A stretch of DNA of 64,000 nt, from the NCBI RefSeq assembly GCF_000348785.1, contig NC_020520.1:2356001-2420000 (forward strand). The letters run 5' to 3'. The translations under genes and the position numbers were made by a program. This document shows positions 37,450 to 47,443 of this stretch, in pieces. How positions within the stretch are numbered: the stretch's first letter is position 1; every line of letters begins with the position of its first letter. This DNA is from Ilumatobacter coccineus YM16-304. GTDB lineage: Bacteria; Actinomycetota; Acidimicrobiia; Acidimicrobiales; Ilumatobacteraceae. Below the pieces are notes generated by a model that worked only from the letters and a program-made list of their open reading frames with translations, had not been told where the DNA came from and made no database searches.

Positions 37450-38003
37450 TGACCCAACAAGCCCTCATCGCCTGCGACGCGGTCGCGATCCTGCTCCTCG
37501 TCTTCGGGTTGTACTTTCCGCGGTATCGGCGCAAGGACATGGTCGCCGCGCTGCTCGGCATCAACGTCGGCGTGCTGGCCGTGGCCACCGTGCTCGCCAA
37601 GGCGGAGGTCACCGCAGGGTTGGGACTCGGCCTGTTCGGCGTGCTCTCGATCATCCGACTTCGCTCTCAAGAACTCGACCAGGAAGAGATCGTCTACTAC
37701 TTCTCGGCGCTCGCGCTCGGGCTGATCGGCGGCATCTCCGTGCAACCGGCATGGGTCTCTCCGGTGTTGATGGGTGCCCTGGTGCTCGCACTGTTCATCG
37801 GCGACCACCCGCGACTGTTCTCGTCGCTCCGCAGCCAGGTCGTCACCCTCGACCGGGCGTACACCAGCGAAGCCGAACTCGTCGGCCGACTTGAGGAACT
37901 GCTCGACTGCCGCGTGCATCGCATGAAGGTGCGTCGCGTGAACCTCGTCAACGACACGACCGTGGTCGACGTGCGGTACTCGATTCGAGGTGCCGACGCA
38001 TGA
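37449..38003 (+). CDS. DUF4956 membrane protein
   Basis: 184 aa with four predicted transmembrane segments, then a soluble C-terminal part (LVGRLEELLDCRVHRMKVRRVNLVNDTTVVDVRY). GLFGVLSIIRLRSQ is the conserved family block. DUF4956 proteins are recurrent neighbours of VTC and CotH genes, as here. It overlaps both neighbours (TGATG with cotH, ATGA with vtc), so all three are coupled. Biochemical role unknown. Confidence 0.85.
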   Translation: MTQQALIACDAVAILLLVFGLYFPRYRRKDMVAALLGINVGVLAVATVLAKAEVTAGLGLGLFGVLSIIRLRSQELDQEEIVYYFSALALGLIGGISVQPAWVSPVLMGALVLALFIGDHPRLFSSLRSQVVTLDRAYTSEAELVGRLEELLDCRVHRMKVRRVNLVNDTTVVDVRYSIRGADA

Positions 38004-38746
38004 TGTCGCTCGCCGACGCCATGGCCGGGGCCGAACCGATCGACCTCGACCGACTGAACGAGCAGGCCGAACTCCAGACGCGCTCGACCCGCAAGTACAT
38101 CGTCGACGTCGACGTGGTCGCGGCGATCATGCGGTCGTTCGCCGGCGACGTCGCCGTGCTCGAGATCGGCCAGGAGCGCGTCATCGACTACGAGACCGTC
38201 TACTTCGACACACCCGACCACACGCTCTACCTCGACACCGCCCATCGGCGACCGCGTCGTTTCAAGGTGCGGACTCGCCGCTACCAGCGCGACGAGACGG
38301 CGATGCTCGAGATCAAGGCGAAGAACGGTCGCGGCGCCACGGTGAAGCATCGGCGGGAGTACCTCGCTTCCCGACGGTATGAGCTGAGCGACGAGGCCCG
38401 GCGGTGGATCGACGAGATCGTCGACTTCTCCTCGACGACGACGCTCGCTCCGACGCTCGTCACGCGATTCGCTCGGTCGACCGTCGTCGGTCATCGGGAC
38501 GACGAGCGGTTCACATTCGACACCGATCTCGTGTGCACCTCGCCCGACGGGGCGGCGTCGTCGCTCGACGGCGTCATCGTCGAGTGCAAGTCGACCGGCG
38601 AGTCGAGCAGCGTCGACCGGTGGCTGTGGCGGCAGGGCATCCGCCCCGTGACGATCAGCAAGTACTGCACCGGGCGGGCAGCGATCGACCCGGAGCTGCC
38701 TGCCAATCACTGGCACCGCACGCTGCGTACGTACTTCGCCGCCTGA
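38000..38746 (+). CDS. VTC-domain protein (polyphosphate polymerase-like)
   Basis: 248 aa. The VTC tunnel domain shows the basic residues expected to line the channel: TRSTRKYIVD, RFKVRTRRY, EIKAKNGRGATVKHRREY, and acidic metal ligands in FDTDLVC and VIVECKS. Eukaryotic Vtc4 makes polyphosphate from ATP. Bacterial VTC proteins are assumed to be similar but are little studied. It is the last gene of the CotH-DUF4956-VTC unit, and its ATG overlaps the upstream stop. Confidence 0.82.
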   Translation: MMSLADAMAGAEPIDLDRLNEQAELQTRSTRKYIVDVDVVAAIMRSFAGDVAVLEIGQERVIDYETVYFDTPDHTLYLDTAHRRPRRFKVRTRRYQRDETAMLEIKAKNGRGATVKHRREYLASRRYELSDEARRWIDEIVDFSSTTTLAPTLVTRFARSTVVGHRDDERFTFDTDLVCTSPDGAASSLDGVIVECKSTGESSSVDRWLWRQGIRPVTISKYCTGRAAIDPELPANHWHRTLRTYFAA

Positions 38747-38787
38747 CTGGGCGACCCCGACGAGTCCGCCGACGCGAGCCCGGACGC

Positions 38788-38834
38788 GACGATCCCCGGC
38801 ACCACGGCGCTGACGCCAGGTGCCGGGGATCGTC
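38788..38834. terminator. Bidirectional terminator between the VTC and phosphodiesterase genes
   Basis: 16-bp perfect arms 38788-38803 and 38819-38834 with a 15-base loop, between convergent genes. Confidence 0.8.
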
Positions 38835-38864
38835 ATCGAGAAGACGGTGTTCGGGGGTGGCCGA

Positions 38865-41555
38865 TCAGCCTCCGCAGGTGACCCCGTCGAGGGTGAAGGT
38901 GGTGGGAGCCACCGGCGGGTCGATGCTCTTGCCGATGAACTGGGCGATGACCGTCTCGCCCGGATCGACCACGCGATCCCAGGCCGGGTTCACGACCGTC
39001 ACGGCGGTCCCGTCCTGGCTGAAGTCGCCCAACCAGCCGGCACGGAGCCGTTCGCCGGCGGTGAAGTTCCAGCCGAGTTCCCAGCCGACGATCGGTTCGT
39101 CGGCGGTGTTCGACAACTCGACCGAGGCGATGAACCCGTTGTGCCAGGTGTTGGCGAACACGTACTCGACCGCACACTCGGCGAGGGGCTCAGGCAGCGT
39201 GACCGTGACGTCGTTGTCGGTCGAGGTCGACGCAGCCGTGCCCACACCCGTGGCGGTCGTCGCCGCATCGGCATGCACCGACACGGTGACCGTGCCATCC
39301 GCCGTGGCGCCCTCGACCGCAACGCGGTACCGCACGCCGGGGGTCAACTCCACGAGCGACACCGAGGTCGCCCCGGCGGAGCCACCGACGATCACGTCGT
39401 CGGTGCCGAATCCGACGACCGGCTCGGCGAACACGACGTCGAAGAGCACGGGCTGTTCGGTGGCCGGGTCGGCCTGCGTGCTCGCCTGCTCGACGCGCAC
39501 CGCAGGAGCGACGGGATCCGGGCCGGGCTCGGTCACCACGACGGTGACGTCGATCGGCGAACCCTGGCGGAAGCCGATGTGCTCACCTGGTCGGTTGGTG
39601 ATGATTCCGTCGACGCCGATCTCGGCGAGGCGAGCCCAGGTGCCGGCGTCGTCGACCGTCCACGGCATCACGGCGATCCCGGCGGCGTTGAGTTCGGCCA
39701 CGGCCTCCGGACGTCCGAGCACGGCTCCCACCGACGGGTTGTACGCCGACAGACCGAGTTCGTTCGCAACGGCGACGAGATCCCCGCTGACCGAACCGGT
39801 CAGGAAACCGCGGGGAATCTCCGGCGCGATCGTCTTGGCGTCGCGGATCACCTGTGCGTCGAAGCTCTGCACGACGACCTGGTCGACCATGTCGCGATCG
39901 AGCACCGCTTGCAGCTGCATCTCGGTCTCGTCGTACGAGGCACCCGGCTTGATCTCGAGCAGCAGGGTCGGGCCGCGGCCCTTGATGAGGTCGAGCACCT
40001 GCTCGAGGTGCGGAAGTGGTTCGTCGACGTAGGCCGACGAGAACCACGAACCGGCATCGAGTTCGGCGAGCTGAGCGCTCGACAGCGCGTCGACAGCGCC
40101 GGTGCCGTCGGTGGTGCGGTCGACGGTGCTGTCGTGGATGACGATGGTGGCGTCGTCAGCACTCGTGTACGTGTCGATCTCGATCATCTCGGCGCCTGAT
40201 CGGAGCGCGGCTTCGACGGCGGCGAGTGTGTTCTCCGGTGCGAGCGACGAGTAGCCGCGGTGGGCGATCGTGATCGGCCCGAGCGCCGGGTCGCGCACCA
40301 GGGAGCGCGGTGGGAGCTCGGTAACGACCACGTCGTCGATGCTGACGCGGGCGCCGTCGGCGATGAAGCCGAGGATGCCGTCGTCCGACCGCTCGATGCG
40401 GGTGGTGGTCAGTACGAGTTGTCCGTCGAACCACCATTCGCCCGTGCTGCCCTGTGCCACGATGCGCACCTGCACGTCGCGGCCCGTGGCAGCGTCGGCA
40501 GGTGCGCCACTCTTGTCGGTCACGTTCCAGCCGCCCGTGCTGCGCAAGGCGAACTCGATGCCGTTGCCGGCCGTCGACTGCGAACGCATCACGGCTTGTG
40601 CCCAGGGGATGCTGCCATCGGCGGCGACGTCGGTCATGAGCCCCGCCCAGCGGGATGCGTTGTTGACCGACTCGAAACGCAGCGTGAACTCGGCCTGGTA
40701 GTTGTCGAGGTGCGGACCGAAGGTGATGCGGGCCTGCGTCGACGGTTCGTCGAGGCGGAGGCGTCCGTCGGCGACCGACCACGCGCCGGCCAGCGGCGTC
40801 CACCCCTCGGGCAGCGAATCGCCGTCGAAGGTCTCCTCGAACCTGACGAGCTCCGGTTCGGGTTCCGGTTCCGGCTCGGGATCGGCGAGCGGTTCGAGTT
40901 CGGTCACCACGAGATCGTCGAAGCTGACCGTCGCTCCGGCGATCACGAAGCCGAGCACGCCGGCGTCGGTGCGCTCGACGCTCGTCGTCGACAGCACGAG
41001 CTCGTCGTCGAAGTACCACGCGCCTCGCTCGCCCTGGATGTCGATGCGCACGTCGACGTCGTTGCCGACACCAGCGTCGACCGGAGCCGATCCGGCGTCG
41101 GTGACGTTCCAGCTCTCGTCGGCGTTGCGGATCGCGAACTCGATGCCGTTCGACGCAGTCGACTCCGACCGCATGACGGCGTGGGCCCACGGTGCTCCGC
41201 CGGTCGGCGCCACGTCGGTGACGATGCCGGCCCAGCGACTCGCGTTGACGACGTCTTCGAAGCGCATCGTGGCTTCGATGCGGACGTTGTCACGATGCTC
41301 GCCGAAGGTCAGGATCGACGGGGTGTACGCGTTGTCGGTGTGGCCGTACAGACGTCCGTCGCGCACGGTCCAGTCGGCATCGCCGTCGGCGAGCCAACCG
41401 GCCGGGAGCGCATCACCGGAGAAGTCCTCCGTGAGGATCACGTCACCTGGCGCGGCGGTCGTCGGCGATGACGCGACGACGATCGTCGATGCCGCAGCGA
41501 GGGCAGCGAGTCCGCCGGCGGCGACACGCCGCAGGCGATGGGGGGTTCGATTCAT
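38865..41555 (-). CDS. Secreted glycerophosphodiester phosphodiesterase with two jelly-roll domains and a CBM2-like tail
   Basis: 896 aa with a signal peptide (RRVAAGGLAALAAASTIVVA). Two similar LamG-like domains (about 35-215 and 235-415; each with NASRWAG and an AVMRSxSTA block) are joined by a (PE)-rich linker. A GDPD catalytic domain follows (about 425-650; IAHRGYSSLAPENT, EIDTYTSADD, IHDSTVDRTTDG), hydrolysing glycerophosphodiesters extracellularly. After a beta domain, the C-terminal 100 residues resemble a family 2 carbohydrate-binding module (HNGFIASVELSNTADEPIVGWEL; flanking Cys). The start is ATG 41555 with AAGGAG. It may release phosphate from teichoic acid or lipid head groups near polysaccharide; inference. 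Confidence 0.88.
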   Translation of the reverse strand: MNRTPHRLRRVAAGGLAALAAASTIVVASSPTTAAPGDVILTEDFSGDALPAGWLADGDADWTVRDGRLYGHTDNAYTPSILTFGEHRDNVRIEATMRFEDVVNASRWAGIVTDVAPTGGAPWAHAVMRSESTASNGIEFAIRNADESWNVTDAGSAPVDAGVGNDVDVRIDIQGERGAWYFDDELVLSTTSVERTDAGVLGFVIAGATVSFDDLVVTELEPLADPEPEPEPEPELVRFEETFDGDSLPEGWTPLAGAWSVADGRLRLDEPSTQARITFGPHLDNYQAEFTLRFESVNNASRWAGLMTDVAADGSIPWAQAVMRSQSTAGNGIEFALRSTGGWNVTDKSGAPADAATGRDVQVRIVAQGSTGEWWFDGQLVLTTTRIERSDDGILGFIADGARVSIDDVVVTELPPRSLVRDPALGPITIAHRGYSSLAPENTLAAVEAALRSGAEMIEIDTYTSADDATIVIHDSTVDRTTDGTGAVDALSSAQLAELDAGSWFSSAYVDEPLPHLEQVLDLIKGRGPTLLLEIKPGASYDETEMQLQAVLDRDMVDQVVVQSFDAQVIRDAKTIAPEIPRGFLTGSVSGDLVAVANELGLSAYNPSVGAVLGRPEAVAELNAAGIAVMPWTVDDAGTWARLAEIGVDGIITNRPGEHIGFRQGSPIDVTVVVTEPGPDPVAPAVRVEQASTQADPATEQPVLFDVVFAEPVVGFGTDDVIVGGSAGATSVSLVELTPGVRYRVAVEGATADGTVTVSVHADAATTATGVGTAASTSTDNDVTVTLPEPLAECAVEYVFANTWHNGFIASVELSNTADEPIVGWELGWNFTAGERLRAGWLGDFSQDGTAVTVVNPAWDRVVDPGETVIAQFIGKSIDPPVAPTTFTLDGVTCGG

Positions 41556-41721
41556 GGGTCGAGTGACTCCTTGCTCCCGGCGGGGGAGCGGTTGTGTGGT
41601 GTGGAGTCGCGGACCGTAACGACGGCACATGGACCCCATCCGACGGCGAGATGAACCCGTGGTGAGCGTCTGCCGAACGGGAGACGGGCCACTCCCGCCC
41701 GCCGCTGGGCACGTCCCGAAC

Positions 41722-41735
41722 TGAACACATGTTCG
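41722..41735 (+). promoter_or_regulatory. LexA (SOS) box of uvrA
   Basis: TGAAC-ACAT-GTTCG, nine of ten half-site bases matching CGAAC-N4-GTTCG. It ends 16 bp before the uvrA ATG, much as at uvrB. Confidence 0.8.
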
Positions 41736-41751
41736 CTAGCATTTGACGACA

Positions 41752-44700
41752 ATGGCTCGAAATCCCGCAGAACCGAGCGCCACGAAGGTCGCCAAGAAAG
41801 CTCCCGCCGCGAAGGCGGCCGCCCCGAAGAAACGGGCGGCGAAACGTAAGTCCGACGAACCGCAGATCACGGTTCGAGGCGCACGCGAGCACAACCTCAA
41901 GAACGTCAACGTCGAGCTCCCGCGCGACAAGCTCGTGGTGTTCACCGGGCTCTCCGGGTCGGGCAAGTCGAGCCTGGCGTTCGACACGATCTACGCCGAA
42001 GGTCAGCGTCGCTACGTCGAATCGCTGAGCGCCTACGCCCGCCAGTTCCTCGGGCAGATGGACAAGCCCGACGTCGACGTGATCGATGGGCTGTCGCCGG
42101 CGATCTCGATCGACCAGAAGTCGGCGTCACGCAACCCGCGTTCGACCGTCGGCACGATCACCGAGGTCTACGACTACCTGCGACTGCTCTACGCCCGCAT
42201 CGGGGTGCAGCACTGCCCCAACCACGGCATCGAGTTGGAGCGTCAGACCCCGCAGCAGATCGTCGACCGTATCCTCACGATGGATGAGGGCGTCAGGTTC
42301 CAGGTGCTCGCTCCCGTCGTGCGTGGCCGCAAGGGTGAATACGACACGCTGCTCGAAGACCTCTCTGGTCAGGGCTACGTGCGTGCGGTCATCGACGGCG
42401 AGACCGTCGACATCGACGAGTTCCTCAAGCGCGACGAACGACTGGCCAAGTACGAGAACCACAAGATCGCCGTCGTCGTCGACCGTCTCGTCCTCAAAGA
42501 AGGGCTCGAACGGCGCCTCACCGATTCGCTCGAACAAGCGCTCACGCTCGCCGACGGCGTCGCCGAGATCGAGATCGTCAAGCGCGACGGGGAGGGTGAG
42601 AACGAGGTTCTCGTGTTCTCGCAGCACCTCGCGTGCCCGATGTGCGACACCAGCTTCGACGAGCCGGCGCCGCGAAACTTCTCGTTCAACTCGCCGTACG
42701 GCGCGTGTGCGAAGTGCGACGGGCTCGGCACCACCTTCGAAGTCGACCCCGAGTTGATCATCCCCGACGGCGACGTCTCGCTCGCCGACGGCGCGATCGC
42801 CCCGTGGCGCAGCGCGCACACCCAGTACTTCACGCGGATGCTCGAGTCGGTGGCCAACGTCAACGACATCGACCTCGACGCGCCATGGGATCAACTGCCG
42901 GCCAAAGCCCAGAAGCTCATCCTGCACGGGGTGAAGGGCAAGATGACCGTCAAGTACAAGAACCGCTACGGACGCTCCCGCTCGTACCAGACCGAGTACG
43001 AAGGCGTCATCCCGTGGCTTCGTCGTCGCCACGAAGGCAGCGACTCCGAGTGGGCCCGCGAGCAGTACGAGGGCTACATGCGTCTCGTCGCGTGCTCGGC
43101 GTGCAACGGCGCCCGCCTCAAGCCGGCCACGTTGGCGATCACGATCAACGGCAAGCACATCTCCGAGGTGTGCGACATGTCGATCGCCGATTCGGCCAAG
43201 TTCCTCGCCGACCTCGAACTCAGCGAACGCGAGCGGCTGATCGCCGAGCGCGTCACGAAGGAGATCAACGCCCGACTCGGGTTCCTCCTCGACGTCGGCC
43301 TCGACTACCTCACCATGTCTCGCTCGGCCGGCACCCTCGCCGGCGGCGAAGCGCAACGCATCCGTCTGGCATCGCAGATCGGTTCCGGACTCGTCGGCAC
43401 GCTCTACGTCCTCGACGAACCGTCGATCGGACTCCACCAGCGCGACAACCAGCGCCTGATCGACACCTTGGTGCGATTGCGCGACCTCGGCAACACGGTC
43501 ATCGTCGTCGAGCACGACGAAGAGACGATCCGCGAGTCCGACTGGATCGTCGACATCGGCCCCGGTGCGGGCGAGCACGGGGGAGAGGTCGTGTACTCGG
43601 GGCCGGTCAAGGGCATCGAGAAGGTCAAGGACTCCATCACCGGCCAGTACCTGTCGGGCAAGAAGTCGGTGCCGGTTCCGGAGGCACGTCGCTCACAGTC
43701 GTTCGATCACATCGAGATCGTCGGGGCCCGCGAACACAACCTGCAGAACATCGACGTGCAGATCCCGCTCGGCAACTTCGTGTGCGTCACGGGTGTGTCG
43801 GGGTCGGGCAAGTCGTCGCTCATCCGAGACATCCTGCTGCCGGTGCTGATGACGAAGATCTACAAGTCGAAGATCCCGGCGGGCAAGCACAAGCGCATCA
43901 ACGGCATCGAACACCTCGACAAGGTCATCGACATGGACCAGTCACCGATCGGCCGGACGCCGCGCTCCAACCCGGCCACCTACACCGGCGTTTTCGACAA
44001 GATCCGCAAGCTCTACTCGAGCACCAACGAGGCCAAGGTCCGCGGGTATCTGCCCGGACGCTTCTCGTTCAACGTCAAGGGCGGGCGCTGCGAAGCGTGT
44101 GCTGGTGACGGCACGATCAAGATCGAGATGCACTTCCTGCCCGACGTGTACGTGCCGTGCGAGGTCTGCAAGGGCGCTCGGTTCAACCGAGACACACTCG
44201 ACATCGAGTTCAAGGGCAAGAACATCGCCGAGGTGCTCGACATGCCGGTCGCCGAAGCGGTCGACTTCTTCGCCAACCAACCCGGCATCGCTCGCTACAT
44301 GCAGACACTCATGGACGTCGGCCTCGGCTACGTCCGGCTCGGTCAGTCGGCGCCCACGTTGTCGGGTGGCGAGGCGCAGCGCGTCAAGCTGGCCACCGAA
44401 CTGGCGAAGCGGTCGACCGGCCACACGATCTATCTGCTCGACGAGCCGACGACCGGGTTGCACATGGACGACGTCAACCGACTGCTCACCGTGCTGCAGC
44501 GGCTCGTCGATCAGGGCAACACGGTGCTCGTCATCGAACACAGCCTCGACGTGATCAAGACGGCCGACTGGATCATCGACCTCGGCCCCAACGGCGGGTC
44601 GGGCGGTGGCACGATCGTCGCCGAGGGGCCACCCGAGCACATCGCCACGGTGAAGGAGAGCCACACCGGGCACTTCCTTCGCGAGTTGCTGCCGGGCTGA
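41752..44700 (+). CDS. uvrA: UvrABC excinuclease subunit A
   Basis: 982 aa with two ABC ATPase modules. The first Walker A is [12 protein letters not shown], with signature [13 protein letters not shown]; the second Walker A is [11 protein letters not shown], with signature [12 protein letters not shown]. Zinc-binding Cys pairs are in CPMC ... CAKC and CEAC ... CEVC. A Lys/Ala-rich N-terminal extension of about 30 residues ([19 protein letters not shown]) precedes the conserved start and may bind DNA. The start is ATG 41752; TTG 41743 is less likely. It recognises DNA damage with UvrB. Confidence 0.97.
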   Translation: MARNPAEPSATKVAKKAPAAKAAAPKKRAAKRKSDEPQITVRGAREHNLKNVNVELPRDKLVVFTGLSGSGKSSLAFDTIYAEGQRRYVESLSAYARQFLGQMDKPDVDVIDGLSPAISIDQKSASRNPRSTVGTITEVYDYLRLLYARIGVQHCPNHGIELERQTPQQIVDRILTMDEGVRFQVLAPVVRGRKGEYDTLLEDLSGQGYVRAVIDGETVDIDEFLKRDERLAKYENHKIAVVVDRLVLKEGLERRLTDSLEQALTLADGVAEIEIVKRDGEGENEVLVFSQHLACPMCDTSFDEPAPRNFSFNSPYGACAKCDGLGTTFEVDPELIIPDGDVSLADGAIAPWRSAHTQYFTRMLESVANVNDIDLDAPWDQLPAKAQKLILHGVKGKMTVKYKNRYGRSRSYQTEYEGVIPWLRRRHEGSDSEWAREQYEGYMRLVACSACNGARLKPATLAITINGKHISEVCDMSIADSAKFLADLELSERERLIAERVTKEINARLGFLLDVGLDYLTMSRSAGTLAGGEAQRIRLASQIGSGLVGTLYVLDEPSIGLHQRDNQRLIDTLVRLRDLGNTVIVVEHDEETIRESDWIVDIGPGAGEHGGEVVYSGPVKGIEKVKDSITGQYLSGKKSVPVPEARRSQSFDHIEIVGAREHNLQNIDVQIPLGNFVCVTGVSGSGKSSLIRDILLPVLMTKIYKSKIPAGKHKRINGIEHLDKVIDMDQSPIGRTPRSNPATYTGVFDKIRKLYSSTNEAKVRGYLPGRFSFNVKGGRCEACAGDGTIKIEMHFLPDVYVPCEVCKGARFNRDTLDIEFKGKNIAEVLDMPVAEAVDFFANQPGIARYMQTLMDVGLGYVRLGQSAPTLSGGEAQRVKLATELAKRSTGHTIYLLDEPTTGLHMDDVNRLLTVLQRLVDQGNTVLVIEHSLDVIKTADWIIDLGPNGGSGGGTIVAEGPPEHIATVKESHTGHFLRELLPG

Positions 44701-44704
44701 CCGC

Positions 44705-44768
44705 CGACGATGCCGATCGTCGCCGCCGCGTCTGACACATTCTGAGATCGCCACGCGGTGAGGCGATC
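44705..44768 (+). terminator. Two weak hairpins after uvrA
   Basis: CGACGAT/ATCGTCG (44705-44711 with 44716-44722) and GATCGCC/GGCGATC (44746-44752 with 44762-44768). Stems of 7 bp and no T-tract, so termination here is only suggested. Confidence 0.35.
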
Positions 44769-44858
44769 GCCGACCGCGGCGCCAGCCGGTCGGATATTCG
44801 GAGCATCGAGCGGGTGCGGTGTGACAGCGTCGGTGTCCCGCCAACCGAGGAGCATCCG

Positions 44859-46034
44859 ATGTCCGAATCGTCCGTCACCGCACTCCGTGCCGAAATCGAG
44901 CGGTTGACCGCCCGTCTCGATGCCATCGAAGCCGGGGAGCCGGCAGCCCCAGCCGCAGCACGTGATCGAGCCGACGCGCCGGAGACCGGCGGAGTCAGCC
45001 GCCGCCAATGGGTGCGCGCTGCTGCGGCAGCAGCAGCCGGAGGCACTGCGGCGGTCGTCGCCGGGCGTCCCGCCGCCGCAGCGGCAGGGTCGCCGCTCAC
45101 GCTCGGCCAGGCCAACACGACAGCGACGGCCACGCGCAGCGACTACACGGGCCCCGCCGAAGGGGTGGGCATGCTGTTCCAGTCGGGCAACTCGTTCAAC
45201 ACGGGTTCTGCACAGAGGGGCGCGGCGGTCGGGGCGATGACCACCAACGCCTTGCAACCCAATGGGCTGTACGGCTACTCGACCGTCGACGCAGCCGACA
45301 CGGTGGTCGACTCCGACGCCGTCCTGGCCGGTGCCGCCGGCGTGGTCGGGCATGCGGTGGGGCAACAGTCATTCGGCGTGCGGGCGATGTCGGACCAGGG
45401 GTCGGCGGTGCGCGCCGACGGTGCCACGTACGGCGCCGAGATCTCGGGCGAGCTCGCGGCGATGGTGCTCGGGCCCACCACGTTCGTGCCGCCGACGTCG
45501 TCGACCGAGTTCCACCGCGGCGGTGAGTTCTACGTCCGTGCCGCCTCCGATTCGGGGCTGGCCGTCGAGTTGTGGTTCTGCACGGTGGGCGGAACACCGG
45601 GCACCTGGGTACAGGTGGCAGGTCCGGGACAACCCGGCGCATTCCGTGCGATCGATCCGGTGCGCGCCTACGACTCCCGTTCGGCCCAACCGAGCCCTGG
45701 CGTACTGAGCGGTGGCGAGAAGCGGGTGGTCGACCTCACGCAGTCGCGAGATCTCACCACCGGAGCGCCGACCGGCGCGCTGGTGCCGGAGGGAGCGACC
45801 GCGGTGGCGTACAACGTCGCCGTCGTCAACACGACGGGCAGCGGCTTCCTGTCGGTCGTGCCGGGCGCGTCGGCCACGTCGTTCAGCGCCGCCACGATCA
45901 ACTGGTCGGCGAGCGGGCAGATCCTCAACAACGGCAGCATCGTGCGCGTGTTCTCCGATCGTGAGGTCAGCGTGTTCGCCGGAGGAGGCGGGTCGACCCA
46001 CTTCGTGATCGACGTGACTGGCTACTGGGTCTGA
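44859..46034 (+). CDS. Tat-exported protein with one DTR-type repeat
   Basis: 391 aa. A short coiled coil (residues 5-25) precedes a twin-arginine signal: SRRQWVRAAAAAAAGG near residue 47, followed by Ala-rich sequence. A Gly/Ser/Thr-rich beta region runs to about 240, and then comes one DTR-family domain (AIDPVRAYDSRSAQPSPG ... VIDVTGYWV) with DSR in place of DTR and without the Cys pair. The function is unknown. GAGGAG precedes the ATG at 44859. A coiled coil before a Tat signal is odd and suggests that the true start could be later or that the N-terminus has a cytosolic role. Confidence 0.7.
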   Translation: MSESSVTALRAEIERLTARLDAIEAGEPAAPAAARDRADAPETGGVSRRQWVRAAAAAAAGGTAAVVAGRPAAAAAGSPLTLGQANTTATATRSDYTGPAEGVGMLFQSGNSFNTGSAQRGAAVGAMTTNALQPNGLYGYSTVDAADTVVDSDAVLAGAAGVVGHAVGQQSFGVRAMSDQGSAVRADGATYGAEISGELAAMVLGPTTFVPPTSSTEFHRGGEFYVRAASDSGLAVELWFCTVGGTPGTWVQVAGPGQPGAFRAIDPVRAYDSRSAQPSPGVLSGGEKRVVDLTQSRDLTTGAPTGALVPEGATAVAYNVAVVNTTGSGFLSVVPGASATSFSAATINWSASGQILNNGSIVRVFSDREVSVFAGGGGSTHFVIDVTGYWV

Positions 46035-46109
46035 GCGGCGACGCCGTACCGCCGGCCGGCCGCTCCAACCGACCGGGAGCGTCGGGCCGACCTCTGCAAT
46101 GATCGGCCG

Positions 46110-47390
46110 GTGACCGTCGGCGCCGACATCTCCACCGGGTTCGGTTCGCTCGAGCCCTCCGAGCGGGCGCGCCTGCAGCATCGCACGCTGTGGTCACTGC
46201 GCTTCGCGCAGGTGCCGGGCCAGGCGGCGGTGGCCGGGATGGTCGCGGTGGTGTCGCTGCTGGCGAGCGACATGCTCGGCTCCGACCGCCTCGCCGGGCT
46301 CGGGAGTGCCTCGTTCACGCTCGGCGCCGCGGCGACGTCGATTCCACTCGCGGCCTACATGCGTCGTCGCGGTCGTCGGCCGGGGCTCGCGAGGGCGCTG
46401 TTGCTCGGATCGCTCGGCGCCGGCGTGGCCGCGCTGGGCGGCGAGACCAGACTGTTCCCGATCTTCCTGCTCGGCATGGTGGCGTTCGGAGCGGGCCAGG
46501 CGGCAACCCTGCAACAGCGCTATGTGGCCGCCGACCTCGCCGAACCCGAACACGCCGGCACGGCGATCGCGGCGATCGTCTGGGTCGGCACGCTCGGCGC
46601 GGTGTTCGGGCCGCTGCTGACCCCGGCCGCGAAGGCGCTGGGGCGAGGCATCGGGCTCGACGAGTTGGTGGGACCGTTCGTCGTGGGGGCCGTGTTGCTC
46701 GCCATCGCCGCAGTGGTCGTCACCGTCCGGCTGCGGCCCGATCCGCTCGAGGTGCTCGGCGCCGTCGACCCCGACGCCCAGCGAGTCAGGCCGCTCCAGC
46801 AGATCCGCACGTCGAGTTCGGTGATCGCGTCGTCGGCCGGCGCTCGACTCGGGCTCGCGGCGATGGCGATCTCGCAGGCAGCGATGGTCGGCGTGATGAC
46901 GATGACTCCGCCGCACATGAAAGACCACGACCACGGCGACTTGTCGGCGTACGTCATCGCGCTGCACATCGTGGGGATGTACGGCCTGGCCCCGGTGGTC
47001 GGCCGTTTCACCGACCGCGTCGGCACGAACCAGGCGATTCGGCTCGGTGCGGTCGTGCTCGGGCTCGGAACGGTGAGCACCGTCATGGCGGGCTATGTGC
47101 CGGCGTTGATGTTCGTCGGGCTGTTCTTCCTCGGACTCGGCTGGAACATCGGGCTCATCGCCGGTTCGACGCTGCTGACCGGGTCGGTACCCGCAGCGGC
47201 GAAGGTGGAGGTGCAGGGCACCGCCGATCTGACGATGAGCGTCTGCGGCGCGACTGCGGCGTTCGGCTCCGGGTTCGTGAAGGAGTCGTTCGGATTCCAC
47301 CTGCTCGCAAACGGTGCGGCGGTGTTGGCCGGCTGCCTGCTGGTGGCCGCGTGGGTCGCCGCGGCGCGTGCACCGTCGACCGCATCTTGA
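46110..47390 (+). CDS. MFS transporter
   Basis: 426 aa with about twelve hydrophobic segments. A loop of the major-facilitator type is seen between segments 2 and 3 (AAYMRRRGRRPGLARA) and a matching one in the second half (GRFTDRVGTNQAIR). A cytosolic loop near residues 205-245 and a His-rich MKDHDHGD loop lie in the middle. The starting codon is GTG. The substrate is unknown; the His-rich loop might bind metal but this is speculative. It is followed by a convergent rhomboid-like gene. Confidence 0.8.
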   Translation: MTVGADISTGFGSLEPSERARLQHRTLWSLRFAQVPGQAAVAGMVAVVSLLASDMLGSDRLAGLGSASFTLGAAATSIPLAAYMRRRGRRPGLARALLLGSLGAGVAALGGETRLFPIFLLGMVAFGAGQAATLQQRYVAADLAEPEHAGTAIAAIVWVGTLGAVFGPLLTPAAKALGRGIGLDELVGPFVVGAVLLAIAAVVVTVRLRPDPLEVLGAVDPDAQRVRPLQQIRTSSSVIASSAGARLGLAAMAISQAAMVGVMTMTPPHMKDHDHGDLSAYVIALHIVGMYGLAPVVGRFTDRVGTNQAIRLGAVVLGLGTVSTVMAGYVPALMFVGLFFLGLGWNIGLIAGSTLLTGSVPAAAKVEVQGTADLTMSVCGATAAFGSGFVKESFGFHLLANGAAVLAGCLLVAAWVAAARAPSTAS

Positions 47391-47443
47391 CCGCGGAGCG
47401 CGTGCTGCGGCGCGAGTCGCAGCGACTCAGAGCCGTGTCGGGG

